Assembly (NCBI GenBank): GCA_009746045.1 | Contig: RPFO01000310.1 | Location: forward strand, 2,617,692-2,681,691 | Direction: 5' to 3' | DNA length: 64,000 nucleotides | DNA from: Mesostigma viride | Lineage: Eukaryota; Streptophyta; Mesostigmatophyceae; Mesostigmatales; Mesostigmataceae | Shown here: positions 22,501 through 34,500 of the stretch, piece by piece | How positions within the stretch are numbered: the stretch's first letter is position 1 | Layout: each line of letters begins with the position of its first letter | Notes under the pieces: generated by a model | Seen by the model: only the letters and a program-made list of their open reading frames with translations | Told to the model about the DNA's origin: nothing | Database searches by the model: none | Position numbers and translations under genes: made by a program

Positions 22501-25500
22501 CCAGCGTTCGAGGGAAAGAATGATTGCTGGCAAAGTGTTTAGAGTATGCCTGGATGGGCTGACAGGTTGCTAACAAAGTTTGTGGTGACAGTGTTTGCCT
22601 TATGGGCGGTGCCATCTTTGATGGGCCATCTTATGGCTTGCCTGTATAAACATGCATAATTTCACCTCATGCATCGTTTGCGTTTAAAGTCTACACAGAC
22701 AGTCTACATTAATTTATTTACATTTATAAATATATGTGCGTTTCATTTACCTTTGTAGTACTGAAGGGTTTACTCATCTTTTTGGTTTATTTCCTTGCTT
22801 TGGTTGGTTTGCTGGCGTGCTTGTACCAGCTGCCCCGCCCTGCTCCGCCAGCACTTTGGGGACGAGGTGCGATGGATGCTGCACACGTATGCCAGATCCA
22901 CTCTAGAAGGACGAGGGCATTCGTGGGCCCGGGGAGGTTGCAGCCACCTCTCCCCCAATCGTGACAGCGAGCAGCATCGTTTCCCGGGACAAGAAAACGA
23001 ATGGGTTGAAGAGATAGGAACACAAGGCAAACGCGGACGTGGGACCCTGGACGTGACGCAGGAGGGAAGACAGGGCGGAGGACAGGATGAAGAGCGCGAC
23101 GGATCACAAGGCCAGAACGTCAGAGAACCATCGCCCCGAGGGCTGAGTCAGCGCGCATGGCCCCTCATCGCCTTGTCCTGGTGCTGTCCCCACGCATCGC
23201 TCTTGTGCGCTGATGTTCTGCTGCGAGCTTTCAATGCCGAGAACGTTCTTCGCCTGTGCTACTCGGCGTTCCTTTGCGACGACGTCGACCGGTCACCAGG
23301 TGGTGGCCAGGGTGCCGACGTGACGATGGGTGAGGGCAGCCGTGGAGCGGTTGACGTAAACACAAGACATTCGGCACTAACCGGCGGCGATAACGCCATA
23401 AATTCTTCTGCCCAAGGGCCAGTGCCAGGGCAACGGGGTGAGGTGCGTGGCAGTAGTAAGTCTACAGTTGCGCCAGAAGCTGTCCAGCTGGAAGGCCAGA
23501 GGCTTTATGTGTCAAACGCGGGTTTCTCTTCCAGCACGAACCTGTTGCAGCCTGGTGGAAGAGACGGAACAGCCAGTTTACCCCCATGCCCCGATGCCAG
23601 TGTGGCCTCCCTTCTGTCCCCCGTCACGTCGCTGATGGACCGCTGGCAGCAGCTACTGCCAGCCCGACCGTCCACTACTGCCACTGCTGCCGTACGCCAC
23701 AATGAGCCCCAGGATGAGCCCATGTCCACATCATCGGGGGCTATGGATGGTGGCTTACCCGCACATCACCCTTTCGCAGCAGCGGATCACCCGCCCACAG
23801 GTCATTGTAAAGAGGAGGCAGAGCTTGTATCCGCAGAACAGTGTGAGTGGACTGGCGATGAGCTGCTTGCATCCGTCAGTGCGTGGCTGCTGGCGTTGCT
23901 GGTGCGGCGCTTGCCGGTGCTTGCAACATCATGGGACCTGCTGCCGCGATTCGTGCTCCTCTTGGATGCCCTTGCCCACCCCTCAAACGCGCCGGCCACG
24001 TGGGGAGGTGTTCCTGAGCATGGCATCAAGGACGGTGGTAGCGATAGCAGCGGCCTCCGGGTACAAGGCCAGGGTAAGTTTATAAGCGATTTTTCTACCA
24101 CCTGGTTTTGGTTTAGATGCACCTCTTCCACCATCTTGTATTTGCTGGTCAGGAGTCAATGGCACCACAGTGGGGCAGCAAGTGGGCGACCCCCAACCTG
24201 ATCCTCTTCTGCATGTATTTAGTTTAGAGCGGGCTGTGTAGAATCCTGTTTTGACTTGCCATTAGTCATTCATGCCAGAGTGACCGGCAGATGGCCGACC
24301 CCCTTGACCTTGATTAGGAGCAGGTTGCGTTTTGTAGCCGGAATCGTAATTTTGGCATTTGTGGTTTGGTGGAATCAAGGAACAGCTTGTCCGAGCAGTT
24401 TTGATCCGTTAAGCGGCAACGACACCGATCATGCTAACGATACTGTCTTTAGCTCTGCTTGCCCTACCATTGATCCTTGGCGACGACTTTTTCACCGTTT
24501 ATGCGGCTACATGACCCCGTTGTACTGCCCCCCCCCCCCACACAGGGCTTCCTGCTTGCCTGCACTGCGGCATGCTGGCCACCGTTGCGCTGCGCACTAT
24601 CTTGCGACATGTCTGTGCAACCTCCACCCTGCCGCGCTTGAGATGTGAGTTTTGTCCTTTTTGTTTTTTCGTGGACTAGGCTGTCTGTACTAGCGTGCAT
24701 GGCCCAAGCCATTTAGACTGCTATGGTGTCGGGCCCAAGGCATGTAGGCTGCTACGGTCTGGGGCCTAAGCAATGTAGGCTGCTACGGTGTCGGGCCAAA
24801 GGCATGTACGCTGCTACGGTCTGGGGCCTAAGCAATGTAGGCTGCTGCAGTGCGAGGCCTAAGCAATGTAGGCTGCTACAGTGTGGGGCATGCTGTGAAG
24901 TATGCATGGCGCATGGAGCAGTCTATGTGATACTACTAGTTAATTAATTAATAAAGTGGTGGGGTGTAGGTTGATTACGCATCACCGTGTCGTCCATTGG
25001 TTCACAGGAAAGAGAATAATGTGCTACTGGTATGAATACCCCCCTAGGCCTTACTATGTGTAGTAACTAGTAGGAGTAGTTTGCGAGCAACACTGTGCTG
25101 TACAAGAGGCATGCAGCAGTATGCTGCACAGAAGATACAGGAACGAAGACGGCGGAGGGTAACAGTAGTGGTAAGGGTAATAGAAGTGAGGGAGAATAGT
25201 ACTTAATAGGAACTGGCTGTAGGAATGCAAGATGCAAGACCCTGTGCATGCCTTGTCATCAATATTAGTGATTTATTCATACATTTGAAGGCATTTGCTG
25301 CAGATTTTTGTCGGTAATTTGTTCAGACAGTGTTTGTCCTGAGAATTTACTGTTTAAAATATTTTACCACTTCACATGTTTCGTTTCCCACGCAGCATTG
25401 CTAGGCCTTCCAGCGCAACCCATCGCCGCCATCCCCGCGCAGCCGCCAGCATTTTCACCATCTTCTTTGTCCAAGCCTTCGTCCCAGCCTTCCCACCCAG

Positions 25501-28500
25501 CCACCTCAGACACACCACGTACCCAGCAACACCAGCCATCAGAAGCCCGCCAAGGCCCTTCCTCCCTACAATTGCGGCACCCGGTAGAAGAGCAATCACA
25601 TGTCGAGGGGACCCTATTCACCGATGACGCAGGGGCCAGCGCGGACATCCTACCTGCATTGGCACCCGCCATCCTGGAGCTCTGCCGGCGCATGGTTGGG
25701 ACCAAGGCGGGCCAGGGACCTGCCGGCACGTCCTCCCAGATGCTGAGGAGGGGTTCCGAGTGGGATCCATCTATATATAGATCATCATCTGATAGTACTG
25801 GTGTACACCCTTTTGCTGGCACCTTTACATCGATCGAGGGTAGGACAAGGCCAGAGGAAACCAGCATGGGCGGCTTTCCAACGCCAACCTCACAGAGCCT
25901 GTTCCTGTCCGGCGAGGCCTCTGGTGATGGTTGCTGTACTCTGGGCAGCTGGCTCCGCAGAGCTGTGTTAAAGGCTGCTGTCTTCCTGGACGACAGAGCT
26001 GAAATCCCTGAGGACCCTCCAGGGTCCGGGCTCTGTAGTCCTGGAGCTGAGGCCATGGAATCGGACGGGGCAGCACCGAGCCGGCCTCCATCGGTGGATG
26101 AATCGGACGGCTTGTGCGGTGATGGATGGAGACTTGGTGAGGTTGCAGGGGAAGACATGAAGGCCTGCGTGAGGCTTCGCTTTTTGGAGTCCCTGCTGAT
26201 TGCCTCCACCAACCAGGGACGCGCCAGGGTACTCCTCGAGGTGACTCTTGCATCTGTTTGTTTGCCCAGTTCCCCTGTCTCCTCGGGCGCAGCAAAGCCC
26301 GAAATAGCACTCCCAGGGGGAGCGAGCTGTCGCGACGGTGGTGCTGACAGCAGCCCCGATGGCAAGTTTTTCAAGGCCTTTCCGACAAGAGTGGATTCGG
26401 CCTCTCAGGGACCCCGTCAGGCCCCAGGGACAGCCCATGTTATCTCAGATCTGGCTCCCGGGAGTGATGTGGCGGACGCTAGCGCAGGTGCTGAACCGTC
26501 GTTGTCCTGGCAGCAGCAACGGGCGTGCCGTCTCCTCCACCTGCTTGGTGAGCTCAGCCTGGGGGCCATCATCGGGGAGCAGGGCCATGGGCTTGCGTTT
26601 GGGGAGGAGGTAGTCGTTCCGTTTTTGGATGCCTGCATGGCACGGCTGCAGCAGGGGGACGAAGGGGCTGATCGCGCATCGGGTTTTGAGGTGGGTGGTC
26701 TTCACCAGCACTCTGCCTTGTATTGGTTGGCGTAGGTGCTTAGTACTACTGGTTGTGTTTTGAGGTGGGTGGTCTTCACCAGAACTCTGCCTTGTATTGG
26801 TTGGCGTAGGTGCTTAGTACTACTGGTTGTGTTTTGAGGTGGGTGGTCTTCACCAGAACTCTGCCTTGTATTGGTTGGCGTAGGTGCTTAGTACTACTAG
26901 TTGTGGTTTGAGGTGGGTGGTCTTCACCAGAACTCTGCCTTGTATTGGTTGGCGTAGGTGCTTAGTACTACTGGTTGTGTTTTGAGGTGGGTGGTCTTCA
27001 CCAGAACTCTGCCTTGTATTGGTTGGCGTAGGTGCTTAGTACTACTAGTTGTGTTTTGAGGTGGGTGGTCTTCACCAGAACTCTGCCTTGTATTGGTTGG
27101 CGTAGGTGCTTAGTACTACTAGTTGTGTTTTGAGGTGGGTGGTCTTCACCAGAACTCTGCCTTGTATTGGTTGGCGTAGGTGCTTAGTACTACTGGTTGT
27201 GTTGATGAAGTATCTTTTTGCTGGTTGTCTTTCAGTCTTAGCTTTGTGCTTGCAAGGCATCTGCCCTGCGTGCTATCCTGCTTCGAGCAATCATTTCTCT
27301 GAAGTGACGCACAGATTGGCTTGCGTGCCGTGGCGCTTCCATTGATGATCTCGTCATGTTATTGTTCAACGTATGATCCCATGTTTGACGTTACAGCCAA
27401 TCAAGTCTAGACCGTTCAACTACACCTTGGGACCGCAGCCTCTGTTATCTCGCCAAATTTACCTCACCATCCAGAGATGAGGTGTCCTGCATCCATAACT
27501 GATGCTTCTTAAATCCATAACTGATGCCTCTTATGGTGTGCTCTCCACATCACCAGGATCAGGCACTGGCCATCCTGCGCACCCTGCAGGGAGTCGTCTC
27601 CCACGTCGGCTGCCCACATCCGTCACCGACTAACTCCACCGCGCATTATCCATCAGCTCTGGGCCCAGGTGCCGCCACCTCAGGCGCCGTTGACATCTCC
27701 CCACAACCAGTTGCTGAGGAGGATGCTCCCCAAGCAGGCCCTGTCCACCACGAGTTTGGAAATGGTGACTCATCGCTCATGGATGGCTCATCACATCTGG
27801 TGACGGCGACCAGCTGCCCTCAGCAGTTCTGCCACGAGGCGCGCCGCCAGCTGGTGGCGCGCCATTGGCTGCGTATCTTCAAGCTGGTCCACCAGGGTAG
27901 CTCATTCCACGCAAGTTTGGTGACAGACGGCAGCAGCGGCGGCGCATGCGCCAGCATGGCGTTGCAAGGCCCATCCAGGCTGAGGGCCGCCGCGTTGGAC
28001 TTGCTTCTGGCGCTGCCACCGCCAGTTCATGTCGGCTTGCCACGGTTTCGGGCGAGCGTGTATGCGGTGCTTGGGTACGTGGGAAATTCTTTGGGGGGGG
28101 GGGGCAGATGGCAGCGGCTACATGCATGCACTCTATCCAGCTGTTACGCCTATCCAGCTGTCACGTCACATCTATCCAGCTGTTGTTGTCCTTAATATGT
28201 CAACTTTGAAGCGTAGAGTTGAAACGTACTGTTAAAGCGCATAGTGTACAGTGTACAGTGTACAGTGTACAGTGTACAGTGTACAGTGTACAGTGTACAG
28301 TGTACAGTGTACAGTGTACAGTGTACAGTGTACAGTGTACAGTGTACAGTGTACAGTGTACAGTGTACAGTGTACAGTGTACAGTGTACAGTGTACAGTG
28401 TACAGTGTACAGTGTACAGTGTACAGTGTACAGTGTACAGTGTACAGTGTACAGTGTACAGTGTACAGTGTACAGTGTACAGTGTACAGTGTATAGTGTA

Positions 28501-31500
28501 TAGTGTATAGTGTATAGTGTGTAGTGTATAGTGTATAGTGTATAGTGTATAGTGTACAGTTAAAGCGCATAGTGTATAGTGTAGCTGTAACATAAACCAC
28601 CGTCATCATTGCGCCGCTTTGTTCGTGTCGCAGGTATCTCTTCCACCTGCTGTCGTCCCAGGAGGAGCACGACCAACCAGGAACGCGTGCGGGGGCCAAT
28701 CAGGAACCCCGATCCATGCAGCGCGACGATCTACGGCGGGGCCTGGGCGGCATGGCGGCCGGACAAGATGCTGCTGCTTGTAACTCTTCGGTCCACGTGT
28801 TTATTGATCACCCCTCGCGTGTGTTGGATACGCCCTCAATGGGAGCGGGTGCGGATGTTGGGGACGAGCCCGCAGCAGGCGCCCTGGGGGAGTACGATTG
28901 GGAGCTGCTCGAGTGCCTGGAGAAGCTGAAGACAATCGTCGCGGCTCTCGCGCGAACGTCGGCGCAGGCGACGGCGTTGGTGAGTGATTTTATGTGGAAG
29001 GCGTTCCTGGGTTGTGAAATGAGGAGATTGTTCTGGATGCCTGGGAGACTCTCGTTGCACTCCGAAGATTTTGTATTTAAGACTTCACTATCACCTCGTT
29101 TGGTTCTGGACTGCCACCCATCTGGAATGCCTGGAAATTCAAATGCCAGTTACTCTGCCTGAAATGCCCGCCAGTTATGGGGAGTAGTTATTGCTGATTT
29201 TTAGGTTTTGTTCCTGGGACATTTGTGGTGCTTGGAGTCAAGAACATGGACTCGCACGGACAGTGTTCCTGATTGCATCTCGATGTCTGATCCTCTTCTG
29301 TCTCTCACTCGCATTGCTCACCGTGGTGATTGCAATGGTCGATCCAGGTCGTCGCCACGGTGGTGGACTTCTCGTTTCTCTACTTCGCCAAGCGGCGGGG
29401 GCCCACGTCTGGCCTGGCTTCCCACACAGCAGGTGAACATCCGGGCTATGCCATACCACTGGTCTTATGCAACTAACTGCCATCATGGTCGGTGGCAGGA
29501 TCAGGTTATTTCTACCACAGCACACCACCGTACAGCTCGATCACTGTAGTTCAGAATTCAACTACCCGCTTGTCTTAGCAGCCCTGCATGCCCTAGTGGA
29601 CAGCTCTTATCTCTATGTATGTGCTCCTTGCTTCGGTGCTTGCCTGTATTTCTGTGTGCTTTCTGTTTGCGCTCACTTTCAAGGTTACGCTGGTGATGAG
29701 TTCCGGTACAAGTAGTAGTGAGCACCAGTCATGAAAACATAGTAATGTTTTGTAAGGAAGGGTGGCCCTCTCTCCTTCGCCCCGCACTTGCAGGCATCTA
29801 CTTGGACCAAGTGGACCTTTTCGGCACCTTCTCTGTCGTCAGCCCCGCCACCCCCAACGGCCGGCCCCATCCCCTGCGAACACAAGGGCATGTTTTAGGG
29901 GAAGACGGTGTGACGGATGACAGTCATCACGGCAGCTCCATGCTGGATAACCTCAGGAAGCGCAAGTGGGGTGAGTGGACACCTGCATTCAAGTGGGTAT
30001 TTCCCCCATACAAGGTATATTTACCACGGATTGGCTTAACTAGATAGTTCTTATATGTTGCTGTGATCCGAGATAGATCTTGCTATGATGTCATGTTTGC
30101 CTATATATATTTACCATGGATAGGCTTAACTAGATAGTTCTTATATGTTGCTGTGATCCGAGATAGATCTTGCTATAATGTCATGTTTGCAGTTTGCCTA
30201 TACCACAACTAGTGCTACCAGTTGGAATGCTAGAACATGTTTTGCTCGCCATAGGCTATTCTGATTCCTGCAATAAGAAGTTGAGAGCACCTGGTTTTGC
30301 CTATGTATTGTCACAAATGGTTATCGGTGTACTTAATTACTAATGCCGTGCTAATACATGTTGGTTGTCCCCTGAACATGCGTACTGCGGGCCCCGTCCT
30401 CTGCAGGAGTGGAGCCACCCAAAGCAGCCCACCCAAACACGGCAGGCCCACCGCCAAGGGCTGGTCCCCACTTCCGCCCCATCCCTGTCGAGCTAGAGCT
30501 GGCAGACATCATCAGCCGCTGCTGCACGGACACAGGCGCTGCCGATGCGAGCACCGCGACCTCCATGGCAACAGTCCCGCCATCAGCTTTGCCGCCAGGG
30601 CGTGCTGAGGGGAGGGAAGAGGCAGGGTGTGCTCAGGATATGGAAGTAGGGGAAGCGGTAAGGCGTGCCACGGACCCGAGGTGTGGTAATTCCGGTAATG
30701 CGTACCTTTCAGGGCTACCCGGACGACATTCTGAGGAGGACACCAAGCAGAGTTCCGGAGACATGGAAGACAAGCGTCATGGGGAGAGGGAAGAGCAGGG
30801 CTCAGGAGAGTGTGAAGACCAACGGCCTCATTGTACCATAAGGGATGCTGCGGCCGAGTGCGTGGTGTCGCACGTGCTGGAGCGGCTGGTGACGTTGCAA
30901 GCACCCAGCGTGACAGTGGAGCAGTACAACGAGGTACGCTGCGGGCAAGGCTGTCAGAATGTGGGATACAACGCAGTTAACGCAACGGCGATCATATGCC
31001 AGGTAGGAGCAGATCGCAATGAAGGATTGAAGGTAATAAGCACATGTCCATGACCGGCTTGATTGCTGGATTAATTTAGAACAAACAAACTGTTAATATG
31101 ACGATGAAATGCTAGATAGCAGGTTCCAAACATTCTCGCCAGTTGATCATGGAATTGCAATAGCAGGAGTCACACTAGTGCATCTTTATGGATGCTGCCG
31201 ACCGGCTGTCATGTGCTGGTGCTGTTGATGATGATGTCGTGTAGTATCGTTTGCTGCTGTTCCCACAGCAGGATTTTTCCGTGTTCCGTATGTGACCCTG
31301 TAAAGGAGTATTACGTGCTCGTTATGATTAAGTTAATGACGTTGTTAAGATGAAAAGAAAGAAAAGCATGTATACGAAGCATATGTGCCGTGCGCCCCCA
31401 TTTTTGTCTTCGCGAAGCTTAACCCGTTGGTGTGCTCGGTCGTACGGATGCATACATCCTAGAACGCACATTCTAAATAGAAATATCGGCCAAACCCTAC

Positions 31501-34500
31501 TGAACTTCCTGCCTGGAAGCAACTTGATTCACGGGCCGGATAATGACTGCGTAATTGTTATTCCTGCTCCTTTGTCGCAGATCCTCCCGCGGCGCCCCTC
31601 CTTCCCCCGGCACATCCACCTGGTCACCTGCCTGAACGGCAACCCGCTGCTCTTGGAGGTAAGAAATCATGTCCATGAAGCTGCTCGCGGGCGAGCAAAA
31701 TCGTCCCATTGGACTAGCGAGGTGAGCCCATCCACGTCATCCATTGATCCGCGTCGCAGAACCTTTTAGCTTACTACTCCAATAACGGCGGAGGTCAGCG
31801 ATGAGCGCCGGCTGCTCCAGTTCCGTGGGAGGGATTTGCAGACCCAGGTGCAGTAGGGGGGAGTTATGTTGTACTGTACTGTGAAATTCGAACACAGGAG
31901 TGACAGGACCTCTAGCACGATTTCGCAACTATAGGAGTGCAGCACATGAAACTATATGATACTCTAAGTACTGTGTTGAGGTACATTTGGTTAGCTCGTT
32001 TGCCTTCGTTGCATATAAATAGGTGATGGGCTCTGGGTGGAAACCCTCTGTTCCCTTGCGGCTCTCCGTCAGCAATTTCCTTCTCTTCTCACATACTCTT
32101 TATCAGCATCCCTGGCTCTTGGAAGAAGCTATGGTACCCTGAGGGTGTTGGCCATGTAGTCTTTTACCCCTGTTCTACCCCAATCGCACAATTACTTCAG
32201 ACATGTCCAAGCGCAGTCGAAGGATGAGCAATAAAGTGTGCTGAGTGGCTATGTGCACAAGGACAGCCGCATCCCACTGAGCTTGCGCACCACTCAAGAA
32301 TCATAAACAAAGTACGGAGTTCAATGGCCTCTCTGTGTCGGCCTTGCCCCCCACCCAGCCGATGATATGCTCAAGGTCTTGCCCAAGGCTTGGCATTCGT
32401 GTCTTGCCCAAGGCCTTGCTTATCAGATGCGATGGCGAGAACGACTTGCGATGGTTCAGTCTATGCGAGTAACCCAGGAACAATTTCTGAGAGGTGCTTT
32501 CATAGGCGCGACGAGTTCAAAGTGATCAAAACCAGATAAACTTCTCGTAGTGCTTCAGCACGTCACATTTTTTTCCTTTGCATCTTTTCCCCCTTGTATC
32601 ACTTCCTGCTATTAACCCGGCGCAATCGTCCAGGTGTTGGAGCTGTTCGCGCGCCAGGGGCGTGTGGCCCCCCTGTGGCGGTGCTTCGAGCTGCTTCTGA
32701 CGCTTCTGGCAGACGCCATCGGCCTCTGGAACAACGTGTGCCGCGGCAACAGCCGCACGCAGCAGGCATGTGCCCAGCATAACGTGCCGCATTGCTAACC
32801 TCTGGCTAACTTTGTGTGCTGGAGAGAAGCTGGGACAGATAGGGGCGGTGGCAGTGCATCAGGCCACAGGCGCGCGGAGCAGGCAAGCACCCAGCACAAC
32901 ACGCAGCCTTGCTAACCCTTAGCCCTGGCTTTCTGCTTAAAGAAGCTAGGACAGGTAAAAATGGCATCAGTGCAGCACGGGCACAGCCGCACACAGCAGG
33001 CGCGTGGTCAGGCCATGAGGTCATCATAGCCTTTTCCTATAGTTGCATCTAGCAAGATCCCGGGGATGTACACTAGGGGCAGTGGAAGGACTTGCTGTTG
33101 AAATATGAGATGGAGGGTAAGTAAATATGAATAAGGTAAGTAAATATGAGAAGAGGGTAAGTAGGGCAATACAAGCGCTTTTCACTATAAACCAACAAGC
33201 GTTTTTCATAATACACCGACTTGCAATGGGATGACGGAATCCTAACTACAGTCAATACTAACTGGCTATACTATCTGTTTCTTTGTCCTGGGATGACAAT
33301 ACCAACTGGCTATACTATCTGTTTCTTTTGCCCTGGGATGACAATACTAACTGGCTATACTATCTGTTTCTTTGTCCTGGGATGACAATACTAACTGGCT
33401 ATACTATCTGTTTCTTTGTCCTGGGATGACAGTACTAACTGGCTATACTATCTGTTTCTTTGTCCTGGGATGACAGTACTAACTGGCTATACTATCTGTT
33501 TCTTTGTCCTGGGATGACAATACCAACTGGCTATACTATCTGTTTCTTTTGCCCTGGGATGACAATACTAACTGGCTATACTATCTGTTTCTTTGTCCTG
33601 GGATGACAATACTAAGTTACTAACTGGCTATACTATCTGTTTCTTTGTCCTGGGATGACAGTACTAACTGGCTATACTATCTGTTTCTTTGTCCTGGGAT
33701 GACAGTACTAACTGGCTATACTATCTGTTTCTTTGTCCTGGGATGGCAAGGTGCAGTATATGGACGGATCAGTACACAGTGCAGCGTATCGTCCCTTCAC
33801 CTGTCCAAAGGCTGACAAGCCTTCCGACAAGTTGTACAGCATATGGCCCTGTGACTGTGAGTGCAGCATATGGCCCTATGACTACTACAGCTTCGCAAGG
33901 GAAGCCCCAAATAATATGGGCGCTGGCTTTTGATAGTGCAGCATATGGCCCTATGACTACTACAGCTTCGCAAGGGAAGCCCCAAATAATATGGGCGCTG
34001 GCTTTTGATAGTGCAGCATATGGCCCTATGACTACTACAGCTTCGCAAGGGAACCCCCAAATACTATGGGCGCTGGCTTTTGATAGTGCAGCATATGGCC
34101 CTATGACTACTACAGCTTCGCAAGGGAACCCCCAAATACTATGGGCGCTGGCTTTTGATAGTGCAGCATATGGCCCTATGACTACTACAGCTTCGCAAGG
34201 GAACCCCCAAATACTATGGGCGCTGGCTTTTGATAGTGCAGCATATGGCCCTATGACTACTACAGCTTCGCAAGGGAACCCCCAAATACTATGGGCGCTG
34301 GCTTTTGATAACGTTGTGTTGGTGAGCTGACAAACTCCTCTGGGCTCATGCAACTCTCTTGATGTGCTGGGACGGATGTTGTGCGCTCCCATGTGCTGCT
34401 GTCCCACACACACCGCCGTTGTGCGCTACCATCCGGCCCACGGGTGTTGTGTGCCCCATAAAAAATGCACCACAGCATGCGCCTCGTGCCACGCTGACAG

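Noticed and set aside
28192-28699. YSVQCTV / TLYTVHC repeat proteins
   Set aside because: Artefact of the (GTGTACA)n heptamer inside an INTS5 intron.
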